From Opisthocomus hoazin (taxonomy: Eukaryota; Chordata; Aves; Opisthocomiformes; Opisthocomidae), in assembly GCF_030867145.1 (NCBI RefSeq), contig NC_134420.1, forward strand, positions 43,234,912 to 43,298,911: 64,000 nt of DNA. The letters are read 5' to 3'. Below the pieces are notes generated by a model. The model was not told where the DNA came from and did no database searches. It saw nothing but the letters and a program-made list of their open reading frames with translations. Position 1 is the stretch's first letter. Each line of letters opens with the position of its first letter. This document shows, piece by piece, positions 37,746-51,200 of this stretch. Both the position numbers and the translations under genes were made by a program.

Positions 37746-39355
37746 TATATGAAGGAAAAAAAAAAAAAAGAGAGAGAGGAAAAAGAAGTGTGGAGTTTTT
37801 TAGAACATAGCACTGAATAATACCAAGGTTAGATTTATACAACAGCATAGCTCCAAGAATTAGCTTCCAGAATTAACCCTGTGTTTCTTTTGATGAGAGG
37901 CCAGACAAAATAAAGCATTGGTTGTTGTAAATATCCTCATGTAAAGCTTTCCATTCAAGCCTATCAAATGCATTTATCCTCCCAATATATGTGGGAGTTA
38001 GCACAGCTTCTTTTTTTTCCTCTCCTTCTCCAGCTGAGGAAACTAAGGCACAGAAATGTGCTGCCTGATTTGTCTTTATGAAAAATCCAAAGGAGAGAAA
38101 ATTAGTATGTGAGAAATTTTGAATTTCTAGCATTTCCAAGCTCCTTTTACTTTTCATGGATGCAGCTTTGAAAGAAACATAATGGGCAAAAGACGTGTCT
38201 TTTTAAGCGATAAGACCTTAAAAAATTCTGTAAAATGGAACATAATAAATAAATGAATAAATGTTGCGATGCCCTATTCTGCTGATAATTCCTGTAGAGC
38301 AGAACTGAAGATGTCATTGTCTGAATCATCCTGCACAATCCCAACCAAAGGAAGTTGTAGGCAGGATTATCCCATTGCATTCTGAAGCAAATTTTAAAGA
38401 GAATCCAAAGAGCACCACTGTATTAGAATTTCTTTTATTCCTTATAGAAAAGAAAGAACAATCACTGTTCGTTTGCAGTAAGGCATTTTTATTTCTTTCA
38501 TCATCTAGATGATTTTCAGAACTGATCTTGATGGCAACTGAGCTAGAAATTAAACTCTCATCGGGAAGTCCTCCAGTAGCTTCACGACTTAACACTCTTT
38601 AGAAGTGGTGTACAGATCAAAATCAGCACCAATACTCCACAGAACAGAGCCCCTTCCAGCTGAAGAACTCATAACATTTAATAATAAGGGTGAGGTTTAT
38701 TTGTCTCAAATAAACACTAATCATACAGAAGTGAAATTCACTCACAATTTTCTCTGAGTTACTTGTTCACCTTCAACATCTGCTATAGTCCCCTTTAAAT
38801 GATATACAACATGGCCAAACATGTGACCTATAGATAGCAAGAAGGCAGCCCACTCCTTTGGTATAATTATACTGTACAAGAAATACACGTTTAAGATAAC
38901 TACTAGGTTTTTATCTTTGCAGCCTATCAAACATAAGTTTAGTCATGCCAGAGAAGGTATAATGCTATAATTGCCTGTATGAATCTTGATAGCATTTAGA
39001 CAATGTGCTGCAAAAGTGAAGGTGCAAGGTACATGCCCCTGCAGATGTGCTGCTGTGATTAACCTGAGAAATTTTGTATGAGAAAGAAAGCAAGTAAGAG
39101 AAATGTGTTTTCTTCAGATAATTATTAACTTCTTTTGGTACTGACATTAACAGAACTGACAAGATCTCTTTGAAAGTCAAGATTACCTTTCTGGAAGTTT
39201 TGCATTCTTTGTCATTAAAAGAAAAAATACTTGCACTGACATTTTAAGCTTTTCCCAAGTTTCATATCAAAAAAGCAATGGATTTGATGGAAGATCCTTT
39301 GAAAGCCAAAGGGAACAAATCTCATACAAGATCCACTATAACTTTTTCCACACAG

Positions 39356-39381
39356 TATATATATATATATATTTTTTTTTT
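39356..39381. repeat. TA dinucleotide tract followed by poly-T
   Basis: About eight TA units run directly into a T run of roughly ten. Simple sequence. Confidence 0.85.
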
Positions 39382-42300
39382 CAGTTAGTAACTCTAACTA
39401 TATATAGTTATGACAACAGCTAGTCATTTGACTGAGTTAGCAGTTCTGTGTGTGAACTAGCCATATCCATTCTCCTCACCTTTTATCATGTTCTAAAAGA
39501 CTTCTTCTGGACTGGTACAAGACTGGTCAGGTTTTCCGCTCAGAATATAATCTGTGTGTTCAAAGCCAATATGGTAATCTCACTGAGAAGTCAGTACATG
39601 GGATCTCTCATTTGATGACCTGCATTTTGCCACCGTCTGGCCAAACAACATTGGATAAATCACTTGAAGTCTTTGTTCTTTGAATTTATGATCCGTAAAG
39701 CAAAGATATTATCAACCAATATTTGCATATTGTTTTGTAAATTCTGTTGTAGGTTTAAAGTCATTCTTGTCTTTACTGTACCTTAAAACCATGTTCTGGC
39801 TTTGTTTCCTCCAAATTTACATACCTAACCCTCAACCAACCTCACACTGCACCCCGCATTTTATAATGTGAACAGTGCAGGCATAAGACAGAAGAGAAGA
39901 GACTCCAGTGAATCTGAATGCACTTTTAAACATGCTTTTCCACTGCAGATATTTGCAAATGAAACCCTGTGATGCAGCATTTAATTCCCACGAAACGTGC
40001 TATTCTCATTATATCTTCTGTCTGTATACAAGATTCTGCTGTGTTACTTGTATTGCCATTTTCAGCAGGGACTCAGAAGAGAGAAAGGATAGGAACTCAG
40101 ACAGAATTGCTAAACTGTAACACAAAGATAATGAACTCTAATGCAATAGGACAGCAAATTAAAAGACTGGGAAGTTGTTAGCCCATGTAAAAATAGGGAG
40201 AAAAAGAGCTTTATTCCATACTTTTGAAGCATTCTTCAAAGCTCAGAGAGCCTGCTAAACGAAGCAGTCCAGTTAATCTGCCTAGAGCTCCTCAGTTCAG
40301 CTCTCTTTACAAAAGAAATCCAACCAGACATTTTTAAGAGCAATTATTTTTTTATGAAAAGGAAATAACTAAGACCTAGAAAGGCACATTAGGGGCTAGA
40401 AGACACACCAATCAGGAAATGGTTTAAGATCCCCATTCAGCTCAATTTGTTTTAAAGTATTTCAAACCCTCTGAATACAGAAAATTCTGCAAATAGCCAA
40501 GTGGCTGGGAGATGTAGTGAATATTGCCAAACAGATTTAAATGCAGAACCAAGACTCTTGTTTCCCAAAGCTGTGGAGGGTGATTATAACACTGTCTAGT
40601 CTTAAGGCACGGCTAGTCTCCTCTGTTTTTATGTATTTCCCTACCAAGATTCCTGATGTTCCACTTCTGTGCAAATATACCAACAGAAGAACAAAACCAC
40701 GCAGAAATTTGGTAGTTCCAAAAATGGCAAGGATAGGGCAATATCATGCCCTGGTTCACAACATTATCAACCACAAGCATTCAAGCACCATAAAACACTC
40801 CCCAACTTTTGCTTTGGGACCAAAATCACAATAATTTTAGAATATGCATTAATGATACGTTTTATTTTTCATGTATAACTCTTGTGAAATCCTAAATCAT
40901 ATGTTAATTTTTTTTGAGAAACATGAAGTCTAGAAATGTATGTTTTTATTAAACAAATCCCCAGGTTCTCCTCTATCCAAATAATTTTAGCAGCTGAAAC
41001 ATACAGAAATGCACCAAATATCACAAGACCATGATAAAATCTGAAACACGACAACGCTGGATCCATGCACTGCAGTTTAGTTTTGCTGCTCCAGAAGTTG
41101 ATGGCTACTGTCACATGAAAGGGTAGAAACCTATTGTAATCCTGATCTATTCAAGTAACTGGCATTCTGCAAATGTTCTGGCACTTCCAATTTATGGAAT
41201 TGGGTAAATTTTCTGTTTTCTGGGGAAAAAAAAAAAAGCCATCTGAAACTCTTAGTCTGAATAGGAACGTGAGAACTGAAAGAAATAAAGGCAATATTTC
41301 CAGATTTTTGTGAAAAAAAACCACTGCCACTCAGGAAATCAGATATTCAACTGTGTCTGGAGCTTATAGAACGCTACGACATAATCTTTCAGCAGAATAA
41401 GAGAGACTTGCAAAAAGTCCTTCGCAAGCCTTGCAAGACAGAATAATTCAGAATATTTCTAACAAGACTATTGATTGCAAAAGCATGTTTTCTCTCCACT
41501 TACCCATATTTCTGATTTTAAAGGCCTGCATAATAATGGTGAAGTATATGGAGCTGAAAAACCAGTAAAAGCTGCGTACAGAATCCCTGATACCTGGTCG
41601 AAGACAAGCTATTTGAGAAATTTCCTAAGCAATTATTTGAAAGATAAATTAAAACAATCTACTGAGAGATAATATGTGAAATATTTTCTATCAAATAAAA
41701 ATTAATAAATGAGCATTAAACCAGAATATAAATATAGTCAAATGGCAAATACCAGATTTGTTCCTAAGACACATGGAAACAATTTCAGAGATTTTCAGCA
41801 AAGCGGCACTGTGTCAGGCACGCAGTGAAAGCAATTGGTTTCCGCGTTTCAGCACAAGTTGCACCACACAATGCAAAGAAAAGCAGAAGTATATTATTAA
41901 GCATGTAACTAGAAGGCAAAGCTGTTCTGGCGACCACAGTCATGCAGAAGAAGATTCTTTCTTGGATCTCACAAAAATGCACAAGACAAAAGTTTGTTTC
42001 AGATGGCGTATTTGTGATATCAGACACAAATTAACATTAAAGAAGGATTAGGAATTATGATGACCTGGTGGAAAAAAGTATGAATTATGCCTCTTTGATG
42101 CATAGGTGCATGTTGCAAATTCACAGTGGCACATTTCTAGAATACTAGCCATCCTTCAGATCGTGAGACAAAAGTTTCCAAACACAAAACTCAAAGGGGG
42201 GTTCTCATTATCTGAACAAAAAAATGGAAAAAAAATCCTTAACTAACTTAATGACATCTATAAGTTATGATATATCATAGGTATAATACTGAAAACCCTG

Positions 42301-42913
42301 TGAAACACCTGTATTATATGTAAGATCTCACAACCATTCAGACTAAGTAAAAGCTGACCATGATGGAGTTCTCTGTCCTGTGACTGGAATGTCAGTGTTT
42401 ACCACAATAAAGCAAAACTATTTAAGAAGCATTATAGAATAAGAGCTTTAAGCAGGCGAACACAATTCATCTCAGCAGAAGCACTGCTATTAAAGATAAG
42501 AGAATAAAACTTCCACCCCAAGAGGTAGAACAAAGTTGCAAGACACTGGTGTGAAAACAGAACTATGGCAAGAACGACAATTGCATGTAGGAGTAATGAC
42601 CTCAGCCTTTCAAAGTAATGGTTAAGTGAGTCGTTCCATGGTCATGATAGCTATTCTTGCAGATCACATTGCTCACGCTCATTGCTGAGGATTGTTCCAG
42701 CAAAAACATCAAAGCTAAAGAAAAACTAAGGCTAACACAGTTTCAGGTTCTTTTGGGATACTCAAAATACAACCATCTACGTTTCTTCACTAATGGGTTC
42801 TAATCACTAATCACGAAATTCATTGCACGCACGGCAAACAAATGCTATGATAGAAGCCCAGCTGAATGAATCGTTTGGCTAATAAAGCCCCGGGATTCAA
42901 TATTTAAATCCTA

Positions 42914-42958
42914 TGAGCAATTGTCCAGTGAGCCAATGTCCAGTGAGCAATTGTCCAG
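42914..42958. repeat. three tandem 15-bp units
   Basis: TGAGCAATTGTCCAG, TGAGCCAATGTCCAG and TGAGCAATTGTCCAG follow one another directly. Units 1 and 3 are identical; unit 2 differs at two bases. The period is a multiple of three, but the surrounding frame is not convincing. Confidence 0.95.
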
Positions 42959-45559
42959 TGAGAATCACCTCAGCTACAAATTTGTCTGTCTCCCAGAGTG
43001 TGCTACTAAGCGATTTTATTTGGTATTTGTTGTTATTTTTATTTGGCATTATGTTTTGGTTTCATTTGCATTAAATGGTGAGCAAAATGAAGTCTCAACT
43101 TCAATGTTCAATTAGTTTTATTTAAGCATTAAAATAATTCATGGACTCAAGCTTCATTTGAGCCAGATTTTATATCCTTTTTGTCATTATCTTTTCCTAT
43201 CCTTCAAAGAATGTTTCAAGAAAAATGTTTATAAAAACCTCTTTTTGTTCTGCTAACCCTGCAAACTAAACATGTTCCATTTATTTTTAAATTAAGTGAA
43301 AATTAGCCAGGTGTGATAGATAAGCTTTCTATACACAGGTCTAAATATTGACAAAAGGAGACGTGTCACTGGAAAAATCATCAGTCTAGCAATTATCACG
43401 TTAGCATGTTAAGTGGAAAAAGATGTGAAACTTCCAAATGTGTCAATACAGATTATTTCATTTCCACCAGCTATCAGCTATACTGTGAACATCAGTGCCT
43501 TAATGTATACTCAGCAGCAGGTCGGCTTTTGCAAGAAAATCACATTAATGTGCCATCCAGAATTGTCAGATCTGTGGCAAAATCATGATATCCCCTTCAG
43601 AAATGTGCTGCCAAGCAAATATTAGACATTTCTAGCAGGCCAGGCAGTACAGGGACAGAGCCAGAGGACCAGGACAGGAAAAAGCAGTCACCAAGGATTG
43701 TCTTTTGCCCAGATGTGGCAGTGACTTTCAGGTCCAAACCCGGGTGGACATGGAACAGAGGGGAAGGAGCTGGTCACCATTTCTCCAGAGAAGAAGCAGC
43801 AGCAGAGAACAAAACATGTTAAAGCCCTTTGTAATAGTGGGTCCAGAAACCAGCTGTGATTTTAACAGTTGGTTCTGCCAGACTAAATCCAGTCTCCTTC
43901 AGTACAGTCCTGATTCTTATACAATTCCCTGCCCAAAACTGAAACAGGATTGGTAGTTGAAAATGAAAGCCTTTTCCTCACTTTCTTCCAACCTCTGTTA
44001 CACATTTTAGATCCCTATATATTAATAACTTCTCAGATAAGGAATGTAGTTGTCATTTTCATAATCTAGTCAATGTCACATTACTTGCAAGTCAGTCAAC
44101 ATTTTCTATTGCTGCTGTCCAACAAAGAATTTCTCAAGAAGTTAAACTAAGGTGCCTTCATCAATGAGTAGCAGACAAAGCGAGGAAGACAGAATAATGA
44201 TCCATGTAGTTGAAAAGGGTGCATTTAAAACATGTATTTTTCTTTGCAATGTAAATAATTTAATTCATTCCAAGAGCCCTGAGCGGACTAGTGCCTACAC
44301 TAGGTTTGAAGTCTTTCTCTGGTGAATAATAGCACTGGCAATTTTGTGGCAGCTTATGAGAGCCAGAATCACAGGATAATAGCTCTCAGGATATATTATT
44401 CTGGAGGGGGAACCTATAGAACATTCTCACCCCCGTGTGACCTAACAGCATGAGACAAATGCCCTTGAGACCAATTAAACTTTCTTTCAAGGATTTCATA
44501 TAACCTAAGATTTTTTAATACAATTTAAAAATCTTTTATAAAACCACCGTTACATTATGTGTGCTCAAAACATGAGACGCTTTTGGTAGTGATTAATCCG
44601 ATACATATCAATAAAAGGTTAGCAGCATGGGCAGTGCCTCAAACAAAGCCTGGGGACGTCTGTAGAGAGAATCCCACTGATTTCAGTGACTTCGGATCAG
44701 ACCATTACTGAAAGACTCTAGGCCACATTGTGAAATTTATATGGGTAGTTTTCTCATGAGCTACAGTATACGACTATTGTATCCTGCCTAAATTATGTCC
44801 CACCTTTGCAAACTCCTCCAGGAGGCACTGTAGAAGGCACATGGACAAGACAGAATTTATGATGCAGCTTGATCATAGAAATCCAGGTGCTGAACTTGTT
44901 GATAGCAGCATTCACTGTACCGTGGTCTAATGGACCTTTTTATTTGCACTGATTTTTCCTTAGAAGCATCCTTATTTTATATTTTAAGCCTCTTTTACCT
45001 CAGAAGTGCATTATGCAGGCTGCTGGTGGGATAGGGCAAACACTATTCAAAGCTTGAAATCACTCTTCCACAGAAACAAATCTGCATACACTAATTTTTA
45101 ATAAGCACTGCAGATTGCTAAGATGTATTACCTTCCCATCTATTTCCCTCAAGAATTTTACTATTCTTCAACGTACAAGCAAGAATTCCCAAGCACATAA
45201 AACAGTGACAAAAGATGTCGTTCGGATAAATACCACAATTTTTATGTAAAACGCCTCTATGAACAAACAGATTTTTCCTATTTTTAATTGCAAATAGTTT
45301 GTACGGTATTAAATTTAAGATATCGCAATCACTCCATTCGTCCCTTTTTCAGTGCCCTCAAGGAGTCTATGGCTTGCAATCTTCTGAAACAAATAAGAAG
45401 TATTTCAAGATAAAATTCCAAAAGCTAGCAAGAAGGATATTTTAAGATTTCCTTTATGTCTTTTTTTACTCTCCCTTGGTGCTCAGCATCATGCAAGATT
45501 TGGCCCCAAGTCATGGAGATTTTAGGCAATAGTTTCCCCATGCTTAAATTTTAAAAGTA

Positions 45560-45573
45560 GTTGCCATAGCAAC
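45560..45573. promoter_or_regulatory. near-perfect RFX X-box
   Basis: GTTGCCATAGCAAC matches the palindromic X-box consensus GTTRCCATGGYAAC at 13 of 14 positions. RFX-family factors bind such sites, often at ciliary gene promoters and enhancers. It lies about 0.6 kb from the exon-like segment at 46131-46231. Confidence 0.45.
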
Positions 45574-46130
45574 TGCCAGACACAGCATATGGTGTGTCTG
45601 TTACCTCCAAGATAACAGAGCAATTTCTAAAGAATTTTCTTTACAATATGTTACGAACCTTTGTACTTTTTACAATTTTTCAGAGTGCAGTATAAGGTAC
45701 TGTTGTTCCCTGACATTCTCTTCAAGTTGAATGCTCATTTTGTAACTCTCTCTTTCATATTAGGCAAATATTTCCCTCTCTTCCTTGTCTTTTTATTCTC
45801 CCAATATTCAGCAAAACATGAAAGAACAAAGTGAGAAAAAGAAGACATCTATTAATTTTTATCTAAAGATTTTACTGGTTTTGCTACACTGTTACCTTTC
45901 CTTCACAGTGACAATCCAAAAGACAAAAATACAGAAAAAGACAGAATGCAGAAAAAGACAGAACTCTTATTAAAACTTCTTCAAGATATAGGGGCTGGGC
46001 AGTCAGGCATATTGCAGAACTATATGCAGCCTTCATCTCTTTGACTCCCAGACTTGCCCAGCTTCTCATCTCCAATGAAGAATTCATATCTGTGCAAAGT
46101 GGCCTCAAACAAGACGAACTGAGAGCACAC

Positions 46131-46231
46131 CTGTCACCTCTTCTTTGGTAGGCAGCACAATCTCCTTGAATAGCAAAGATCTGTGTTGCAGACCCTCTTC
46201 CGAAAGGGCTTGGCTCTCCCATGTGTAGCTC
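46131..46231 (-). CDS. possible internal coding exon, protein not recognised
   Basis: A minus-strand segment follows a good acceptor (GGGGGTTTCTTTTCAG). Two donors are possible: CAG followed by GTGTGC (exon end 46131, phase 1) or GAG followed by GTGACA (exon end 46138, phase 0). One frame is open throughout, starting in phase 2: 31 codons including YTWESQALSEEGLQ and FKEIVLPTKEE. The sequence is hydrophilic, with acidic and basic residues and no cysteine. With the 46131 donor, its phases fit the segment at 62460-62525 upstream and the one at 32443-32511 downstream. Several CpGs and a TGACG core lie just upstream (46250-46285). No family is recognised. Confidence 0.25.
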
Positions 46232-46797
46232 CTGAAAAGAAACCCCCTGGGAGAGCTTGCGAGCGGGATGACGCTACCTACCTTCCTCCACACACCCGAG
46301 CAGATCCCACTGCCCAGTAGAGCTCCCGATAGTTAAGCATTTCCATGCTTGCCTTGCTTTGGAGAATCACATGCAGGTTCGGGAAATAAGGGAAATAGGC
46401 CTTCATTCCTCCTTCTGCCCCTCTGTGGTTGTACAGGCTGAGACAGGATTAAAAGAATAGTTACTAGGATACATAATAATGTTCTGCTCTGTAATTCTCT
46501 GTCCCCCGAGTCCTTCATTCAGACAACTTTCTGCAGTTAAGGCACCTTCTGCATAAATCTTCTGAAAAATTAAAAAAAAAACCTCCACCAAAACAGGATG
46601 TATGAGTGCACATTGAATTCTCCCCCTGAGGAGAAGCTAAGAAAGAGAATGAACCATTTGTTATACACTTAGCTTAGTGCACAATTACAAGGTGCTGACA
46701 CTACCCTGATGAAGATAGAAGATAGTGTAAGAACAGAATAAAATATTTTAAAGGGGACTTTGCATTTTTGGCATTTATTTCCTTTATTTATTCTTCA

Positions 46798-46811
46798 TTT
46801 ACCATGGTTAC
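46798..46811. promoter_or_regulatory. RFX X-box-like site
   Basis: TTTACCATGGTTAC matches GTTRCCATGGYAAC at 12 of 14 positions. It is the second such site within 1.3 kb. Confidence 0.3.
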
Positions 46812-47790
46812 TTCTCAGGGAAGGGGTAATCATTCTGTAATTGGAATTGTATGTGATTACCTTAAAGAAATACTTGGCCAAATGTTTTGCAAAGAAATGC
46901 TTATATTTAATTAACATGTTGCATGGTTCATTGCAGCAATTTATAGTGTATATCTATTTTTTGAAATTCTCTTTTGCTGCCTAGGCAAGGGGAGAAAGAG
47001 ACCAACGAGCATAGCGACAGGTACTATTTCTGGGCAAGCGTAGCTTTCAGTAAAGGCTGAATGACTGCGCTGTGGGAAAAACAGGAGAAATTTTTGCTGC
47101 TAAAAGAGACTAGTGACAGCATTTTTTTCCTAGTAATAGCAGTTGAAGTTAACTAATAACCATAGCTACAGGAAAAGCAATGGTAGTAACTTCAGGTTTT
47201 AGCTGCTAAATGGCATGTAACAGAAGGAGAGGGAGGGTCATGTGTGAGTTTTACCTCATCTTAGTCATGCATTATCATTTTATTAGCCTGGAGCATTTAG
47301 GAGAAGAAAATTACTTACAGTGTCCTGCTTGATTGAAGGATGGTGAGTAAATATGATCAATATGTTAAATTAATAAAAAACACAGTATATTTATTGCATA
47401 TAATGTAAAAGTTTGGATAGAATGAAAATTCTAGAATGTAGGAAGATATAGTTGTCATATACCATGCCTCACTTTTATTTATGCTGTAGATAGTGTCATA
47501 GTACATAAGTAGCTCATGAGTTAAGATCACTTCAATACCCACAAATCTAATGTTTCTCTCAAATCGCAATTTCATAGGTTCTTATGGCTTAGTTTTCCTT
47601 GGCAGCTCATGGATGGCATTAGCTGTTGCATTAGACATGCACTTGACATTAGGGACTTCACAAGTCCCTAAAGGAACAGTTGATCTCTCTCCTACTTAGT
47701 CACTCCTGCTTCTGAAACAACCTCTTTCCACTTAATCCCGAATTTTTGTAGTTCTGCTCTTAGCAATCAACCACAACCTCCATGGACATT

Positions 47791-48216
47791 GGTTGTCCGT
47801 ACCAGCCAGCCACCAGGACACATGGGCTACAAGAAGGGGCTGAAAGAAGTGGACTCATTCAGTCTTAAGAATAAGCAAAGGGGAGATCTTACTGATCTTA
47901 CTGCTATCTTCAGCTACCTGCTAGGAGGGCATGGAAGAACAGAGCCAAACTCCTTCTAGGGTGCACAATGATAGGGTGAGAGGTGGTGGACACAAACTGC
48001 AGCATGAGAAATTCCAATTAGATGTTAGGAAAAATATTTTCACCATAGTCAAACAGTGGAACAGGTTTTCCAGAGAAGCTGTGACACCACCACCACACAA
48101 AACTCAATCAGGCAAGGTACTGAGTAACCTATTTAAGTTGGTGTTGCTTTGAGTGGGGCCAGATGACCTCAAAAGGTCTCTTCCAACCTAAATTATGTGG
48201 TGATTATGCGATTCTA
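47791..48216 (+). mobile_element. old CR1 LINE 3' end
   Basis: The decayed plus-strand copy shows a GATAGGGTGAGAGGTGGTGG segment and CTGCAGCATGAGAAATTCCA. It then has AGATGTTAGGAAAAATATTT and a GTGGAACAGGTTTTCCAGAG segment, matching the CR1 ORF2 C-terminus (DRVRGGGHKLQ, DVRKNIFT, QWNRFSREAV). The end is a CCAGATGACCTCAAAAGGTC core and a degenerate ATGTGGTGATTATGCGATTCT tail. It is much more diverged than the 8841 copy. The 5' boundary is approximate. Confidence 0.85.
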
Positions 48217-51200
48217 TTCAACTCCAGGAAAGCTCAGCAGGCAGCGTTTGTCATTGAAGAAACTACTCTAATTGAAAATTTGAGTATGCCTAAAAGAATA
48301 GGTCCCTCTTCTAAGTGAAAGGGTGTGATTTATCCAAAAGTAGTTTGTGCCACAGAGGGAGGGGGTTGGTATTGTTCTCTTTTGGATGTATTTTTTCTAT
48401 ATTGGCATAGAGCATGTTGAATTTAGCAGAGTTATTCTTGATGAAAATATAAATAGCACAGAATCAACTCCTAAACACAAATGCACCAAAAATGAAATAA
48501 CTGGTAAGTTTCCTTTCAGTATTACTTATTCTATTTCAGGAAACATAGAACCCTATAAGCTATTTTCAAAGTCTCTCTACAATTAAGTGTAAGTGAAGTA
48601 TATCGCTACAGTGTATTGGTGACTCCACGTAAACATATTTTCCTCCTGAACAGTTATAAACAGGCACACCATAACCTCATTTTTAGCTTTTTTCCACATT
48701 ATAAATTCATTTTTCTCTTTGCAAAATGTCTCTTTCTTTCCAGCAGGTTAATCCCAGGAGGTCTGGTAACTACAATTACTCCATTTAAATATACCACATA
48801 TCTGTCAAGACTCAAAAGAATTCTGTAGTGTCAGTTTAAATATAAATATATATAATTCTAGTTAATAATCATCACTTCAAGTCTGTTATGAAAACTGTAT
48901 TACTCATTCAGAGTGTGTGTGATGTTGTGTACGTATGCAACATTTGTTGCAGCATTTTCATTGATTTATTGGTTAAAAACACAACTATACTAACTGCAAC
49001 ACATCAATGATCTCATGCAGAAAGTAACGCTCTTCAAAGGTAAACTTCTCTATAAGTTTTTAGTCTAATTCTTTAAGGAAGAAGCATCAGAAATTTCCTA
49101 GCTTTTTACACAGAGAAAGCCTAAAATGTATATGACCCTGTAAAAGCAAATGGTAGCAAAACAGATTTGATGCTTTTTATTTCTATATCAATTCCATCTA
49201 AAGAGAACCTTTCATTTACCAATGACCAGAACTTTTTTTTTTCTTGTTAGCAGGCACTAGGAGTTTAATGAGTTTAGGGGAGTTGTTAATTTTCTGTCAC
49301 CTTATAAATGGCCTGAAACACTACAGAATGAAAAGCCAAGCATCCTAATGGCTTAGAAACCAAAACTGTTATGTTGATCAAAAATAGATCACAGTTTATT
49401 TTCCTTAAATTGAATGTGCTCATCAGGTCTTTATTTACTTAACTTGCTCAAATAGCCTTTGCAATACAGGTAAAGGTGTAACTGTCTTCACAATGAAAGT
49501 TTGAAAGTAGCAGAATGAATATCCTTCTGCCCAGCAAACACAACTAATACCAATGAATAGCATTTCAAAGCTTTTAATCTCCATGACAACCCACCTCAGA
49601 TTCTTCAATAAAATGCTACTTTACATGCACACAAACATACTCATTTATGCACACCTACCATGTGTTCATAAATATCACCAGTGCTGTGCATCTTAAAACC
49701 ACGTATTATACCATTGATATCTTTCTCTGGGAAAACTAATCAGTCAGCACTCCAACTAAAAACTTAATTTGTATCCTTCTGCTTATATTAACTGTTGAAT
49801 AAACAAAAGACAGATACATACAAAATATGGCTCTAACATATAAGGACATACCTTGAGTTTTGGCAAGCATCAGAAGAAATACCTGATATATAAATAAATC
49901 GGAAGAAACACTTCAAAGACCTACAAAACAGAATCACAAATTGCATAGCAGAATTATTCACAGTACTTTTTCTGTCTCAGAAAGGAAACAGTTGACTTAT
50001 AATATTATAAGCAGAGCACTCACGAAGCTGTGTGAGTAAGGATCTAATTATTGATATGAGTCATGTACTGATGTAAATGTGGCTCAAACCCATTGCTAGA
50101 AAAATCACGACAAACGGTCCCAAGACCAAAGTTCACTTTAAGCCACTCCAGGAAATGGGACATTACAGAGATCTGCCCACATAAAGGAAACAGATATTTG
50201 TTGCCATTTGCCCAGTTTGTGATGTTGTATTCACAAGATTCACTAATTACAGTCCGTTATAGTGGCTGTTTTCTGGTTTTAGGGCTGGTTCCCTGGACTA
50301 GCTGTGCTGCCACAGCTGTAACGGACCTGCTGGGGGATGCATCGCATCAGTGCAGAATGCAGTACTGTCATAAACGAAACAGAAATGTATGCTCAGGCCT
50401 GGCAGCGGGCCTGCCAAACTTTCACGTGCATGACCTGAACAGATCACCACAGCTGCAACTCATCCTCCTCCAGCCTGTGGCTTCAAAAGGCAGCACAGCC
50501 CTCGCCCCAGCCCTCTGGAGCCTCCACTCCAGGAAACCTTGGCAGCATTTCTAAATAACCTGTTTTAACAGTCTCTCATATCTAACGCCCCTATGCAATC
50601 ACAACGGGTTTTATTAGTCAAGGTTAATTGCACACAGGTTTCAAGTACTATTTGTACCTGTTACGCTACTCTGCAAGGTAATAGCCGACACACTGAGCCT
50701 TCTCCCAGGGTGTGTCAAAGGGTAGCCTAGCCATCAGCATCAATTTTGGGAAAAGCACTTTTCTCCCCACATGCACGAAAAGAGAAGAAAGAGTCAGAAG
50801 CAGCTTTCAGCTGTGGGAATAGCCTTCTCTGTAGCATCACAGCCCATCCCTCACTTTCTCATCAGTCTGCTCATCACAAGACCTTTTATCCCAGTTAGTA
50901 TGGTCAGTGCGCAGCAGATGACATAAAACACCTGTGAATCTCACTGCCAGCCTGGAAGCACAGGTGAGAGACTCAGCAGAGAGAACTTTGAAATACCATC
51001 AGGAATCTTTTGTGATAGACAGGAACAGAAATTCTCAGCGTTCTCCTTCTTGCCTGTTTCTTTGCACCATCCCTGCACTGACCTCTACTGCAGAATAGCA
51101 CTATACCCGCGTTTATGGAGGAACAAAGGCCACTTCAGCATACCTCTGTTTGCATGGTATGTCGCAGGACCTTAAGGGCTTAGGAAGGGCTCTCTCTCCA

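Larger units (their letters stand above)
28951..47790. other. long AT-rich stretch with simple repeats and possible regulatory sites
   Basis: There is no recognisable gene or transposon over almost 19 kb. Separately listed here are microsatellites (34841-34920, 39356-39381), a 15-bp triple repeat (42914-42958), X-box-like and CTCF-like sites, and two exon-like segments (32443-32511, 46131-46231). Pyrimidine-rich runs occur near 30500-30545 and 31818-31850. A poly-A/GA tract lies at about 37756-37780 and an A run near 41225. Confidence 0.55.
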
